Below the pieces are notes generated by a model. That model was not told the DNA's origin and searched no databases. It saw only the letters and a program-made list of their open reading frames with translations. The position numbers and the translations under genes are program-made. Positions 1 through 9,639 of a DNA stretch of 64,000 nt are shown here, piece after piece. The stretch covers positions 248,001 to 312,000 of the forward strand of contig CAMCVS010000002.1 in the NCBI GenBank assembly GCA_945881965.1, read 5' to 3'. Each line of letters opens with the position of its first letter. Position 1 is the stretch's first letter. This DNA is from Paracoccus haematequi. Lineage in GTDB: Bacteria; Pseudomonadota; Alphaproteobacteria; Rhodobacterales; Rhodobacteraceae.

Positions 1-1
1 C

Positions 2-898
2 CGGGTGGCCACCGATGGTCCCGCGATATGGGACATAGCTCCGCCCGCCTACCTGCCCGATTGGCTGCGCGGCCCGTTGGTGGCCGCATGGGGCGGGGCG
101 GCGGTGCGCGGGATCGAGGCCGCAATCATCACGCCGCCGCCCATCGACCTGACCGCCAAGGGCGATCCGGCGGAACTGGCGCTGGCCGTCGGCGGGACAT
201 TGCTGCCGACCGGATCGGTGCGGCTGGACCCCGGCGCGCAGGTGTCGGCCCTGCCCGGATACGCAGAAGGCGCGTTCTGGGTGCAGGATGCCGCCGCCGC
301 TCTGCCCGCACGGCTGTTGGCCCCGCAACCCGGCGAACGCGTGCTGGACCTCTGCGCCGCACCGGGCGGCAAGACGATGCAACTGGCCGCGATGGGGGCG
401 GATGTCACCGCGCTTGATCTGTCCGGTCCCCGGATGCGGCGCGTGACCGAAAACCTGACGCGCACGGGCCTGTCGGCGCAGGTGATCGTGGGCGACGCTC
501 TGACCCATCAGGGGCAGTATGACGCGGTTCTGCTGGACGCGCCCTGCTCGGCCACCGGCACCCTGCGCCGCCATCCCGACCTGCCGCATGTCCGGCAGGC
601 GGACGCGATTGCCGACCTGATCGCGTTGCAGGCCCGGATGCTGGACCATGCGCTGACGCTGCTGGTTCCCGGCGGGCGGTTGGTCTTTTGCACCTGTTCG
701 CTGTTGCCCGACGAAGGCGAGGCGCAGGTGGCCGCCGCCCTGACGCGGCATCCGGGGCTGCGGGTGCTGCCTGCGGATATCTCGGGCGTCGAATCGGTCT
801 GGCACAGCCCCACGGGCGGGTTGCGCCTGCGGCCCGACCATTGGGCCGACAGGGGCGGGATCGACGGGTTCTTCATGATTGCGCTGCAAAACGGCTGA
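2..898 (+). CDS. rsmB: 16S rRNA m5C methyltransferase RsmB-like, 5' end outside window
   Basis: This is the C-terminal catalytic part of an RsmB/NOP-family SAM-dependent RNA (cytosine-5) methyltransferase, which modifies 16S rRNA. The visible 298 residues include the SAM-binding motif VLDLCAAPGGKT, the DAPCSATGTLRRHPD motif with the releasing cysteine, and FCTCSLLPDEGE with the catalytic cysteine. Full-length RsmB is usually about 420-430 residues with an N-terminal NusB-like domain. The open frame runs back to the window edge, so the GTG at position 5 is probably internal and the true start lies upstream. Downstream are a heparinase-like gene and purH on the same strand, an order I know from Rhodobacteraceae. 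Confidence 0.88.
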   Translation, partial: RVATDGPAIWDIAPPAYLPDWLRGPLVAAWGGAAVRGIEAAIITPPPIDLTAKGDPAELALAVGGTLLPTGSVRLDPGAQVSALPGYAEGAFWVQDAAAALPARLLAPQPGERVLDLCAAPGGKTMQLAAMGADVTALDLSGPRMRRVTENLTRTGLSAQVIVGDALTHQGQYDAVLLDAPCSATGTLRRHPDLPHVRQADAIADLIALQARMLDHALTLLVPGGRLVFCTCSLLPDEGEAQVAAALTRHPGLRVLPADISGVESVWHSPTGGLRLRPDHWADRGGIDGFFMIALQNG

Positions 899-1033
899 AC
901 CCGGTCACGCGCGTTGCCGTCAAGGCCCAAAGCCCGGTGACAGCCCGCCACGGTGCCGTTAAGATAATGCGAAAGAACGCAGGAAGCCCCGACCTCGTTT
1001 CGGAGGCCCCACCCCGCGCGACAGAGGCAGCAG

Positions 1034-2767
1034 ATGGCCCCGACAACCGCATCCACCGCTTCGGGCCCGCGCTGGCCTGACCGGCTTCAGGCCCGGCTTG
1101 CCGGACGCGCGCGGCCCGCGCAGGGCTTTGTCAGCCAGCCAGAGCCGCGCGCGATGGGTCTGTTTGCGCGCGGGCGGCAGTTGATGGCGGGGAATTTCCT
1201 GTTCGCCGGGCATCTGGTCGAGGCACCGGGCACCGCGATCTGGGATGTCACGCCGCCCGATGCCGCCTTTGCCGCCGAAGCGCATGGCTTTGCCTGGCTG
1301 GATGACATGGCCGCCGTCAACGATGCGGCGACGCGCGCGCGGGCGCAGGTCTGGGTGCAGGACTGGATTCGCCGCTATGGGCGCGGGGCGGGGCCGGGTT
1401 GGACCCCTGATCTGACCGGGCGGCGGGTGCTGCGGTGGATCAGCCATGCGCTGATGCTGCTGCGCGGGCAGGAAAAACCGCAGGCCGAGGCGTTCTATCG
1501 CGCGCTATCGCGGCAGGCGCGCTATCTGGCGCGGCGCTGGCCATCGGCCTCGGCGGGTCTGCCCCGGTTCGAGGCACTGACGGGGCTGATCTATGCGGGC
1601 CTGTCGTTACAGGGGATGGAGGCGCTGGCCACCCCCGCAACACAGGCGCTGGCGCGCGAATGTGCGGCGCAGATCGACGGTCAGGGCGGGCTGCAAACCC
1701 GCAACCCCGAAGAACTGCTGGACGTATTCACCCTGTTGACTTGGGCGGCGGCGATCCTGCGCGAAACCGGGCGCAGCCCGCCCGACAGTCTGCTGGCCGC
1801 GATCGAACGGATTGCGCCGACGCTGCGCACGCTCCGCCATGCCGATGGCAGTCTGGCGCGGTTTCAGGGCGGCGGGCGCGGGGCCGAAGGGCGGCTGGAT
1901 ACCGCGCTGGCCGCCTCTGGCACGCGGGCGCGCAGCCCGGACGGGCTGTCGATGGGTTATGCCCGTCTTTCATCCGGGCGCACGTCGGTCATCGTCGATG
2001 CCGCCCCACCCCCCACCGGGCGCGCGTCACGGTCGGCGCATGCGTCAACGCTGGCGTTCGAACTGACCTCGGGGCGCAGGCCGTTGATCGTCAGTTGCGG
2101 ATCGGGCGCGGCCTTTGGCCCGGAATGGGCGCAGGCGGGCCGCGCCACGCCATCGCATTCCACGCTGTGTCTGGCCGGGGTGTCGTCGTCGCGGCTGGGC
2201 AGCGGGGCGCGCGCCGATTGGCTGACCGATGCGCCAAAAAACGTGCCGATCCAGATCGCGCAGGCCAGCGACGGGGTGCGGTTCGAAGGCGGGCATGACG
2301 GCTGGCGCGGGCTGTTCGGGTTGACGCACGCGCGGCTGTTGGACCTGACCTTTGACGGGCGCGGGCTTGCGGGCGAGGATTTGCTGCTGGCGCTGGAACC
2401 CGAAGACAAGGACCGTTTCGACGCCGCGATGACCGCCGCGCAATTGCAGGGCGTGGCGTTCCAGATCCGCTTTCACCTGCATCCCGAAGTGGATGCGACG
2501 CTGGACATGGGCGGCACGGCGGTGGGTCTGGCGCTGAAATCCGGCGAATTGTGGGTGTTTCGGCATGACGGCAAGACCACGCTGACCCTTGAACCCTCGG
2601 TCTATCTGGAAAAGGGCCGGTTGCGGCCGCGCGCGGCGAAACAGATGGTTCTCTCTGGTCGCGCGATGGATTATGCGACCCGCGTCCGGTGGTCGCTGGC
2701 CAAGGCGCAGGAAACGCCGATCTCGATCCGCGATGTGGCCCCGGATGACGACGATCCCGATCTCTGA
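1034..2767 (+). CDS. Heparinase II/III family protein
   Basis: A 577-residue protein resembling the heparinase II/III-like family of polysaccharide lyases. The first half is helix-rich with Trp and Arg residues. The second half is beta-rich, as in the C-terminal heparinase domain (for example the stretch VDATLDMGG). I see no clear signal peptide, which is odd for a lyase of external polysaccharide, so the substrate is unknown. It lies 135 bases after rsmB and 18 bases before purH, a conserved order in Rhodobacteraceae, so it may share a transcript with purH. The start ATG at 1034 has only a weak purine-rich site (ACAGAGG) upstream. Family assignment is good; role in the cell is not known. Confidence 0.8.
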   Translation: MAPTTASTASGPRWPDRLQARLAGRARPAQGFVSQPEPRAMGLFARGRQLMAGNFLFAGHLVEAPGTAIWDVTPPDAAFAAEAHGFAWLDDMAAVNDAATRARAQVWVQDWIRRYGRGAGPGWTPDLTGRRVLRWISHALMLLRGQEKPQAEAFYRALSRQARYLARRWPSASAGLPRFEALTGLIYAGLSLQGMEALATPATQALARECAAQIDGQGGLQTRNPEELLDVFTLLTWAAAILRETGRSPPDSLLAAIERIAPTLRTLRHADGSLARFQGGGRGAEGRLDTALAASGTRARSPDGLSMGYARLSSGRTSVIVDAAPPPTGRASRSAHASTLAFELTSGRRPLIVSCGSGAAFGPEWAQAGRATPSHSTLCLAGVSSSRLGSGARADWLTDAPKNVPIQIAQASDGVRFEGGHDGWRGLFGLTHARLLDLTFDGRGLAGEDLLLALEPEDKDRFDAAMTAAQLQGVAFQIRFHLHPEVDATLDMGGTAVGLALKSGELWVFRHDGKTTLTLEPSVYLEKGRLRPRAAKQMVLSGRAMDYATRVRWSLAKAQETPISIRDVAPDDDDPDL

Positions 2768-2785
2768 TCCACCAAGGACATATGC

Positions 2786-4366
2786 ATGACCGACCTGACC
2801 CCGCTGAAACGCGCGCTGATTTCCGTATCCGACAAGACCGGGCTTGACGCGCTGGCCCATGCGCTTGCCGCGCGCGGGGTCGAGATCCTGTCCACGGGTG
2901 GCACAGCGGTGGCGCTGCGGGCGGCAGGGATTGCGGTGCGCGATGTGGCGGATATCACGGGGTTCCCGGAAATGATGGATGGCCGGGTCAAGACCTTGCA
3001 CCCGATGGTGCATGGCGGGCTGTTGGCGCTGCGCGACAATGCGGACCACATCGCGGCGATGGACGCGCATGGGATTGCCGCCATCGACCTGTTGGTGGTC
3101 AACCTGTATCCGTTCGAGGCGACTGTGGCGGCTGGCGCGGATTATGCCACTTGCGTGGAAAACATCGACATCGGCGGCCCGGCGATGATCCGCGCGGCGG
3201 CCAAGAACCACGGTTTTGTCACCACCATCGTCGATGTCGCGGATTATGCCGCGCTGCTGGCGGAACTGGACGCGCATCAGGGGCAGACCACGGCGGATTT
3301 CCGCCGTCGCATGGCGCAGGCGGCCTATGCCCGCACCGGGGCCTATGACGCGGCTGTGTCCACATGGATGGCGCAGGCGATTGGTGAACCCACACCGCGC
3401 CGCCGGGTTTTTGCGGGCACCTTGGCGCAGGGGTTGCGCTATGGCGAAAACCCGCACCAGACGGCGGCATTCTATGTTGACGGATCGGCGCGCGCGGGCG
3501 TGGCCACGGCGCGGCAGGTGCAGGGCAAAGAGCTTAGCTATAACAACATCAACGACACCGATGCCGCGTTTGAACTGGTCAGTGAATTCGCCGGACCGGC
3601 TGTCGCGATCATCAAGCACGCCAACCCCTGCGGCGTGGCCACCGGCGCGTCGATGTTGGACGCCTACCAGCGCGCCTATGATTGTGACCGCACCTCGGCC
3701 TTTGGCGGCATCGTCGCGCTGAACCGCCCGCTGGATGCGGCGACCGCCACGGAAATCGCGCAGATATTCACCGAAGTGGTGATTGCGCCGGGTGCAGATG
3801 ACGCCGCCCGCGCCGTGTTTGCCGCGAAAAAAAACCTGCGGCTGTTGATCACCGACGCGATGGCCGATCCGGCGGCGGCGGCGCTGATGGTGCGGCAGGT
3901 CGCTGGCGGGTTTCTGGTGCAGGACCGCGATGCAGGCCGCATCACCCGCGCCGACCTGCGTGTCGTGACCAAGCGCGCACCGTCCGAGGCCGAATTGAAT
4001 GACCTGATGTTCGCCTGGTCCGTCGCCAAGCATGTCAAATCCAACGCCATCGTCTATGTCCGCGACGGGGCCACTGTCGGCATCGGCGCGGGTCAGATGA
4101 GCCGCGTCGACAGTTGCCGCATCGCCGCCCGCAAGGCCGAAGACATGGCCGCCGTACTTGGTCTGGCGGCCCCCCTGACCCAAGGGTCCGTGGTGGCATC
4201 GGATGCGTTTTTTCCCTTTGCCGACGGGCTGTTGACTGCCGCAGGCGCGGGGGCTGTGGCGGTGATCCAACCCGGCGGGTCCATGCGCGACGACGAGGTG
4301 ATCGCGGCGGCCGATGCGGCGGGGCTGGCCATGGTGTTCACGGGCCTGCGGCATTTCCGGCACTGA
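2786..4366 (+). CDS. purH: Bifunctional AICAR transformylase/IMP cyclohydrolase PurH
   Basis: PurH carries out the last two steps of de novo IMP synthesis: formylation of AICAR with 10-formyl-THF, then ring closure. The 526 residues match the usual length. The N-terminal MGS-like cyclohydrolase domain ([25 protein letters not shown]) occupies about residues 1-145. The transformylase domain follows, with [38 protein letters not shown] and [11 protein letters not shown]. The start at 2786 is supported by AAGGA about 8 bases upstream. It follows the heparinase-like gene by 18 bases and ends 144 bases before lspA. Confidence 0.98.
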   Translation: MTDLTPLKRALISVSDKTGLDALAHALAARGVEILSTGGTAVALRAAGIAVRDVADITGFPEMMDGRVKTLHPMVHGGLLALRDNADHIAAMDAHGIAAIDLLVVNLYPFEATVAAGADYATCVENIDIGGPAMIRAAAKNHGFVTTIVDVADYAALLAELDAHQGQTTADFRRRMAQAAYARTGAYDAAVSTWMAQAIGEPTPRRRVFAGTLAQGLRYGENPHQTAAFYVDGSARAGVATARQVQGKELSYNNINDTDAAFELVSEFAGPAVAIIKHANPCGVATGASMLDAYQRAYDCDRTSAFGGIVALNRPLDAATATEIAQIFTEVVIAPGADDAARAVFAAKKNLRLLITDAMADPAAAALMVRQVAGGFLVQDRDAGRITRADLRVVTKRAPSEAELNDLMFAWSVAKHVKSNAIVYVRDGATVGIGAGQMSRVDSCRIAARKAEDMAAVLGLAAPLTQGSVVASDAFFPFADGLLTAAGAGAVAVIQPGGSMRDDEVIAAADAAGLAMVFTGLRHFRH

Positions 4367-4369
4367 CGC

Positions 4370-4385
4370 GGCCCCTGACGGGGTC
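4370..4385 (+). terminator. Short GC hairpin just after purH
   Basis: GGCCCC and GGGGTC arms with a TGAC loop form a 6-bp stem (one G-U pair) four bases after the purH stop. There is no U-run, so it is at best a weak or Rho-assisted terminator or a transcript-end stabiliser. Confidence 0.3.
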
Positions 4386-4475
4386 GATACAATCTGGGCG
4401 CGACGAAATGGTTCCGGCTCGCGCGCGGTTTGGCTGGAATTGGCCAAGATGTCACCGTATGACGTCCAAAAGCCT

Positions 4476-4493
4476 GTCCCGCACAAGCGGGAC
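4476..4493 (+). promoter_or_regulatory. Perfect 7-bp hairpin in the lspA leader
   Basis: GTCCCGC and GCGGGAC form a perfect 7-bp stem with an ACAA tetraloop. It ends 17 bases before the lspA ATG, just upstream of its purine-rich ribosome site (GGAGATGCAGG). It could affect lspA translation or mark a transcript end. There is no direct evidence for either. Confidence 0.35.
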
Positions 4494-4510
4494 CGCATGG
4501 AGATGCAGGC

Positions 4511-4981
4511 ATGCGCATTGTTTTCTGGGTCGGGTTCTGGACCTTTCTGGCCGACCAAGCGGTCAAGTACCTGGTGGTGCATATCCTGAACTTGCGCGTG
4601 CTGGGCGAGATCGACGTGTTTCCGCCGTTCCTGAACCTGCGGATGGCGTGGAATTACGGCATCAACTTTGGCCTGTTCGCCGAGGCCGGTGATCTGACCC
4701 GCTGGGTTCTGATCACGGTGGCGCTCTTGATCGCAGGCGCTGTCATCTGGTGGGTGCGCAATGATCCGCCGGGCACCATTGGCATGATCGCGGCGGGGCT
4801 GCTGGTGGGCGGCGCGTTGGGCAATGTCATCGACCGGCTGTTGTATGGTGCCGTGGCGGATTTCCTGAACATGTCCTGTTGTGGCATTTCCAACCCCTAT
4901 GCGTTCAACATCGCTGATATCGCCATTTTTGTCGGGGCTTTCGGGTTGGTGCTGTTTACCGGCGCGAAAAAGCCTGCGTGA
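4511..4981 (+). CDS. lspA: Lipoprotein signal peptidase (signal peptidase II)
   Basis: An inner-membrane aspartyl protease that removes signal peptides from diacylglyceryl-modified prolipoproteins. The 156 residues contain four hydrophobic segments and the family motifs: FLADQAVK near residue 12, NYGINFG around 48, [15 protein letters not shown] (catalytic Asp117) and FNIADIAIF (catalytic Asp136). The length is typical. The next gene encodes a lipoprotein, a natural substrate, 70 bases downstream. A hairpin (4476-4493) lies just before the ribosome site. Confidence 0.96.
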   Translation: MRIVFWVGFWTFLADQAVKYLVVHILNLRVLGEIDVFPPFLNLRMAWNYGINFGLFAEAGDLTRWVLITVALLIAGAVIWWVRNDPPGTIGMIAAGLLVGGALGNVIDRLLYGAVADFLNMSCCGISNPYAFNIADIAIFVGAFGLVLFTGAKKPA

Positions 4982-5051
4982 CAAAAGCCCGCGTGACCTT
5001 GACGGTTGCATCGGCTAAAACCACACAAACGATGGCGATGGGGGCACGCGG

Positions 5052-5561
5052 ATGCGGCACATGATGGGTCTGGCCTTGGTGCTGTTGCTGGCAGGCTGCG
5101 CGGGCGATGCCCCGGTGCAGCTGAAAGATTTGCGCAGCTTTACGGGCGGCCCGGATGAATTTCTGGTGCTGCCGTCCAAACCTTTGGAAGAACCGCCCAG
5201 CTTTACCGCGCTGCCCACGCCCACACCCGGTGGCGGCAACCTTACCGATCAGAACCCCAAGGGCGACGCCGTTGCCGCCTTGGGCGGGCGGCCGGAACGT
5301 CTGGCCGATACCGGGGTGGCCGCGCAGGATGGCGCGCTGGTCGCCGCGGCAAGCCGCAATGGCGTGACATCGGGGGTGCGTGCCACGCTGGCCACCGAGG
5401 ACGAGGCGTTCCGCCGTCGCCAGTCGCGCCTGACCAATATCCGCATCGTGCGGACCGACCGCTATAATCAGGTCTACCGCAATCAAAGCCTGAAACCCTA
5501 TGACGAATTGGGGCGCTGGCGTCGGGCCGGGGCTGTCACGCCGGCCGCGCCGCCAAGCTGA
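5052..5561 (+). CDS. DUF3035 family lipoprotein
   Basis: A 169-residue probable outer-membrane or periplasmic lipoprotein. A short signal peptide ends in the lipobox LAGC with Cys16 as the lipidated residue. The mature part is proline-rich (LPSKPLEEPPSF, LPTPTPGGG) and then charged (DEAFRRRQSRLTNIR). It resembles DUF3035 proteins that follow lspA in Rhodobacteraceae. Function is unknown. Its position next to signal peptidase II may reflect shared expression, but that is inference. Confidence 0.78.
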   Translation: MRHMMGLALVLLLAGCAGDAPVQLKDLRSFTGGPDEFLVLPSKPLEEPPSFTALPTPTPGGGNLTDQNPKGDAVAALGGRPERLADTGVAAQDGALVAAASRNGVTSGVRATLATEDEAFRRRQSRLTNIRIVRTDRYNQVYRNQSLKPYDELGRWRRAGAVTPAAPPS

Positions 5562-5656
5562 GGCGGGCTCTCACGTTCCCGTCACGTCCGTGTCAGGGCA
5601 GCTTGATGTGGCGCGGTCGCCGCATATCTTTGCGATATCAACGACGGAGGTTTGCC

Positions 5657-7012
5657 ATGCGCCTGTTCCCGGTCCTGTTCCCGGTCCTGTTTGCGGCGCT
5701 GCTGGCGCTGCCTGTCGCGGGATTTGCCACCTCTAAGGCGTCCGAGGCGGTGACGGATTTCATGTTGCCGAACGGGATGCAGGTCGTGGTGATCGAGGAT
5801 CACCGCGCCCCCGTGGTCATGCACATGGTGTGGTATCGGTCGGGGTCGGCAGACGAACCGCTGGGCCAGTCCGGCGTGGCGCATTATCTGGAACATCTGC
5901 TGTTCAAGGCAACCGATACGCTGAAATCCGGCGAGTTGTCCGCCACCGTCGCGCGCAATGGCGGACGCGACAACGCCTTCACCAGCTATGATTATACCGC
6001 CTATTATCAACGTATTGCCGCCGACCGTCTGGAACTGGTGATGCGGATGGAAGCGGACAGGATGAAAAACATCCGCCTGACCGATGACGATATCGCGACC
6101 GAACGTCAGGTCATTCTTGAGGAACGCGCACAGCGCACCGACAACAACCCGCAATCGCTGTTTTCCGAACAGATGAACGCGGCGCAATATCTGAACCATC
6201 GCTATGGCGTGCCGATCATCGGCTGGCGTCACGAGATGGAAACGCTGGACAAGGGCGATGCGCTGTCCTTTTACGGCACGCATTATTCGCCAAACAACGC
6301 GATCCTGATCGTGGCGGGCGATGTCACGCCGGATCAGGTGCGCGACCTGGCCCTGACGCATTACGGCGCGATCCCGGCCAACCCGGCACTGCCTGCGCGC
6401 CTGCGCACGTCCGAACCGCCGCAAACCGCCGAACGCCGCCTGATTTTCCGCGATGCCCGCGTGTCACAGCCCTATGTCAGCCGCAGCTATCTGGCCCCGG
6501 AACGCGATCCGGGCGATCAGGCGCAGGCCGCCGCGCTGACGGTGCTGGCAGAGGTGCTGGGCGGCGGGGCGACGTCGGTCTTAACCGAAAAGCTGCAATT
6601 TGACCGGCAGATTGCCGTTTATACCGGGGCATTTTATTCTGGTGTGTCGTTGGATGATACAACCTTTGATCTGACCATCGTTCCCGCCGACGGCGTGACC
6701 CTGACCGAGGCAGAGGCCGCACTGGACGCGGTGCTGGCGGGTTTCCTGGCAACCGGCGTGGATGCCGCGCAACTGGCCCGGATCAAGTCGCAACTGCGCG
6801 CGTCCGAGATTTACGCCCGCGACGATGTCGAACGCGCCGCCAACCGCTATGGCCGTGCGCTGACCTCGGGGTTGACGATTGCCGATGTGCGGGCCTGGCC
6901 CGAGGCGTTGCAGGCCGTCACCGCCGAAGATGTGATGGCGGCGGCGCGGATCGTGCTGGACCGCCGCCAATCGGTCACCGGCTATCTGATGTCAGAGGAG
7001 ACGACTCAATGA
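5657..7012 (+). CDS. M16 family zinc peptidase, catalytic subunit type
   Basis: A 451-residue secreted M16 (pitrilysin/insulinase-like) metallopeptidase. The signal peptide covers roughly residues 1-24 (to AGFA). The zinc motif HYLEH is at 76-80, with a downstream glutamate in ERQVILEER as probable third ligand. ACGGAGG six bases upstream fixes the start at 5657 rather than the in-frame ATG at 5603. The signal peptide contains an exact tandem 12-base duplication (5666-5689, giving FPVLFPVL). It overlaps the second M16 gene by four bases (ATGA), so the two are probably co-translated and form a heterodimer. Confidence 0.93.
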   Translation: MRLFPVLFPVLFAALLALPVAGFATSKASEAVTDFMLPNGMQVVVIEDHRAPVVMHMVWYRSGSADEPLGQSGVAHYLEHLLFKATDTLKSGELSATVARNGGRDNAFTSYDYTAYYQRIAADRLELVMRMEADRMKNIRLTDDDIATERQVILEERAQRTDNNPQSLFSEQMNAAQYLNHRYGVPIIGWRHEMETLDKGDALSFYGTHYSPNNAILIVAGDVTPDQVRDLALTHYGAIPANPALPARLRTSEPPQTAERRLIFRDARVSQPYVSRSYLAPERDPGDQAQAAALTVLAEVLGGGATSVLTEKLQFDRQIAVYTGAFYSGVSLDDTTFDLTIVPADGVTLTEAEAALDAVLAGFLATGVDAAQLARIKSQLRASEIYARDDVERAANRYGRALTSGLTIADVRAWPEALQAVTAEDVMAAARIVLDRRQSVTGYLMSEETTQ

Positions 7013-8316
7013 TCCGTATTCTGGCCATCACGCTGATGCTGTTGGGCGCAACCGTCGCCCGCGCCGAAATCGCGATCCAAGAGGTGACAACCCCCGGCGG
7101 CATAAACGCCTGGTTGGTCGAGGACCGGTCGATCCCGTTCACCGCGCTGGAAATCCTGTTTCAGGGCGGCGGGGCGCTGGACCCGGCGGACAAGCGTGGC
7201 GCGACCAACCTGATGGTCGGGCTGCTGGAAGAGGGCGCGGGCGATCTGGACGCCCGCGCCTTTGCCCGTAGCGCCGAAGAACTGGCGGCCAACCTGAATT
7301 TCGATATCAGCGATGACAGCGTGGCGATCTCGGCCCGGTTCCTGACCGAAAACCGCGATCAGGCGATGGCGCTGTTACGCGCGGCGCTGCAACAGCCGCG
7401 CTTTGATACGGACGCGCTGGAACGGGTGCGCGGGCAGGTGCTGTCCGGTTTGCGGTCGGATGCCACCGATCCGGGCGAGATTGCCGCGCGCGCCTGGGAC
7501 GGGATGCTGTTTGGCAGCCATCCCTATGCGCAGAACCTGAACGGAACGCTGGACAGCGTCGCGGCCCTGACCCGTGACGACATCGTCGCCGCGCATAAAG
7601 GCGCCATCGCGCGCGACCGGGTGTTTGTCGGCGCGGTCGGGGATATTTCTGCGGCGGAATTGGCCACGCTGCTGGACGGGCTGCTGGGCGATCTGCCCGC
7701 AACCGGGACTGCGCGGCCCGATCCAGTCACACCCGCCTTTGCAGGCGGCGTCCATGTCACCGATTTTGATACGCCGCAATCGGTGGTGCTGTTCGGCCAA
7801 CCGGGGATTGACCGCGACGATCCCGACTTTTTCGCCGCCTTCATCCTGAACCACATTCTGGGGGGTGGCAGTTTCGAAAGCCGCCTGATGCAGGAGGTGC
7901 GCGAAAAGCGCGGCCTGACCTATGGCGTCTACAGCGCGCTGGTGGACCGTGATCTGGCATTCTGGTGGGGCGGCAGCCTGAACAGCGCCAATGGCAAGGT
8001 GGCCGAAGCGGTCAGCGTCATCCGCGCCGAATGGCAGCGGATGCTGACGGATGGCGTGTCGGATGCGGAACTGGCCGATGCCAAGACCTATCTGACCGGG
8101 GAATATCCGCTGCGGTTCGACGGCAATGGCCCGATTGCGGGTATCCTTGCCGGGATGCAGATGCAGGGCCTGCCCGCCAGCTATGTCACCACGCGCAACG
8201 ATCAGGTCAACGCGGTCACGCGCGACGACATCACGCGGGTGGCCAAGCGGCTGATGGATGCGGACAAGCTGACGTTTGTGGTGGTGGGAAAACCCGAAGG
8301 CCTGCCGCAGAACTGA
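7009..8316 (+). CDS. M16 family peptidase-like protein, non-catalytic partner
   Basis: A 435-residue M16-family protein with a signal peptide (cleavage after about ARA, residue 20). It lacks HxxEH: the corresponding region reads ATNLMVGLLEEGAGD. It keeps the C-terminal REKRGLTYGVYS motif, whose Arg/Tyr pair in two-subunit M16 enzymes binds substrate for the partner. Together with the preceding gene (4-base overlap) it looks like the usual split M16 pair. The substrate is unknown; periplasmic peptide degradation is a reasonable guess. Confidence 0.92.
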   Translation: MIRILAITLMLLGATVARAEIAIQEVTTPGGINAWLVEDRSIPFTALEILFQGGGALDPADKRGATNLMVGLLEEGAGDLDARAFARSAEELAANLNFDISDDSVAISARFLTENRDQAMALLRAALQQPRFDTDALERVRGQVLSGLRSDATDPGEIAARAWDGMLFGSHPYAQNLNGTLDSVAALTRDDIVAAHKGAIARDRVFVGAVGDISAAELATLLDGLLGDLPATGTARPDPVTPAFAGGVHVTDFDTPQSVVLFGQPGIDRDDPDFFAAFILNHILGGGSFESRLMQEVREKRGLTYGVYSALVDRDLAFWWGGSLNSANGKVAEAVSVIRAEWQRMLTDGVSDAELADAKTYLTGEYPLRFDGNGPIAGILAGMQMQGLPASYVTTRNDQVNAVTRDDITRVAKRLMDADKLTFVVVGKPEGLPQN

Positions 8317-8335
8317 CGGCGCGCGTGCTGTCTTC

Positions 8336-8363
8336 GTAGGTCGGATGATGTCATCCGACCTAC
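8336..8363. repeat. Perfect palindromic element between convergent genes
   Basis: Arms GTAGGTCGGATGA and TCATCCGACCTAC (13 bp, perfect) flank a TG centre. It lies between the end of the M16 pair (8316) and the end of the YggS gene (8371), where it could stop transcription in both directions. A related palindrome, sharing the GTAGG, TGA/TCA and CCTA positions, is at 63748-63773. The two look like members of one interspersed family. Confidence 0.8.
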
Positions 8364-8370
8364 CAGTGGG

Positions 8371-9024
8371 TCACACCGCCACCCGTTCGCCAAAGATCGC
8401 AGACCCGACGCGCACATGCGTGGCTCCTTGCGCGATGGCGGCGGCGAAATCACCGCTCATCCCCATCGACAGGCCCTTGAGGCCATTGCGCGCGGCCATC
8501 GCGGCAAGGGCTGCGAAATGCGGTGCGGGATCGTCCTCGGCGGGCGGGATGCACATCAATCCCACCAGCGGCAGGTCCAGCGCGCGCACCTTTGCCACAA
8601 AGGCATCGACGTCGGACGGGGCGACGCCCGCCTTCTGATCTTCGAGCCCGGTGTTGACCTGCACGAATACATCGGGGCTGGCGCCGCGTTCCTGCGCCAG
8701 CCGCGCCAGCGTTTGTGCCAGCTTGGGCCGGTCCAGCGTCTGGATCGTGCCGAACAATTCCACCGCCGCGCGCGCCTTGTTGGTCTGCAACGGCCCGATC
8801 AGATGCAGGTCACAGCGCCCGTATTGCGCCTGAAACGCGGGCCATTTGCCCTCGGCCTCCTGCACCCGGTTTTCGCCGAACACCCGGTGTCCGGCGGCAA
8901 GGACTGCCGCGACACGGTCCAAGGGCTGCACCTTGGACACGGCAATCAGCGTGACATCGCCGCGCGCGCGCCCAGCAGCCGCGCAGGCCGCGGTGATCCG
9001 GGTTTCGATCTCTGGCAGTCCCAT
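8371..9024 (-). CDS. YggS/PROSC family pyridoxal phosphate homeostasis protein
   Basis: A 217-residue PLP-binding protein of the YggS family, which buffers cellular PLP and affects amino acid balance. The PLP lysine is Lys31 in LIAVSKVQ. FGENRVQEA, HLIGPLQTNKA and GLMCIPPAEDDP are further family motifs, and the C-terminal SMGMSGDF...AIAQGATHVRVGSAIFG phosphate-binding region is intact. It lies nine bases after the enoyl-CoA hydratase gene on the same strand and ends facing the M16 pair across a palindrome. Confidence 0.95.
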   Translation of the reverse strand: MGLPEIETRITAACAAAGRARGDVTLIAVSKVQPLDRVAAVLAAGHRVFGENRVQEAEGKWPAFQAQYGRCDLHLIGPLQTNKARAAVELFGTIQTLDRPKLAQTLARLAQERGASPDVFVQVNTGLEDQKAGVAPSDVDAFVAKVRALDLPLVGLMCIPPAEDDPAPHFAALAAMAARNGLKGLSMGMSGDFAAAIAQGATHVRVGSAIFGERVAV

Positions 9025-9033
9025 TTCGGCCTC

Positions 9034-9639
9034 CTAACGGCACATATCCTTGATTCCGCGCGCGATATGCTCCGGCGCGGCCAGCGTGTCGGCGGCCAGA
9101 TCGCGCGCCGCCGCCAGCAGGTCATCCGCCACGATGCGGTCGATCAGCCCCCATGACAGCGCGGTGTCCGCGTCGATCTTTTGCCCCGCCATCAGGATCA
9201 TCCGCGCCCGCGCAGGCCCGATCAGGGCGGCAAGACGCGCGGGGTCGGAGGGTTGCGGCAAATAGCCCAGCTTCATCACCGGGTAAAAGAATTTCGTCCC
9301 CGGCACCGCGATACGGATGTCGCAGGCCAGCGCCATCCCCGTCGCCCCGCCTGCCAAGGTGCCGTTCAGCGCCGCAATCGTCAGCCCCGGCAGCCGCGCG
9401 ATCGCCCCCGACAGGCGTTCCCAATCGGGCGACACGGCCAGCCCCGCCTTGGCCGCGTCCAGATCGGCCCCGGCCGAGAAAACCTTGCCCGTTCCGGTCA
9501 GGATCAGCGCGCGCGCTGCGCCAGCGCCTTCGGCAATATCGGCCAGCTCGCGCAGCATCGCGGGCGTCAGGGCATTGGCCTTGTCGGGACGGTCCAGCGT
9601 GACCGTCCACAGCCCGCCATCGCGGTCCAGCCGGATCAT
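9034..9639 (-). CDS. Enoyl-CoA hydratase/isomerase family protein
   Basis: A 201-residue crotonase-fold protein, shorter than the usual 255-260. The substrate-binding and oxyanion regions are visible: ANALTPAML, GKVFSAGADLDAAKAG and LNGTLAGGATGMALACDIRIA. The second catalytic glutamate seen in bona fide hydratases near the helix after GGG is not obvious, so hydratase activity is uncertain. The frame stays open further upstream, but ATG at 9639 overlaps the SDR stop by four bases (ATGA), so I use it as the start. It is probably co-translated with the SDR. Confidence 0.82.
   Translation of the reverse strand: MIRLDRDGGLWTVTLDRPDKANALTPAMLRELADIAEGAGAARALILTGTGKVFSAGADLDAAKAGLAVSPDWERLSGAIARLPGLTIAALNGTLAGGATGMALACDIRIAVPGTKFFYPVMKLGYLPQPSDPARLAALIGPARARMILMAGQKIDADTALSWGLIDRIVADDLLAAARDLAADTLAAPEHIARGIKDMCR

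Noticed and set aside
2045-5011. A 988-codon open frame on the minus strand
   Set aside because: It lies antisense to the heparinase-like gene, purH and lspA, all of which have strong family motifs. Its product is His/Arg/Gln-rich without domains, which is typical of a high-GC shadow.
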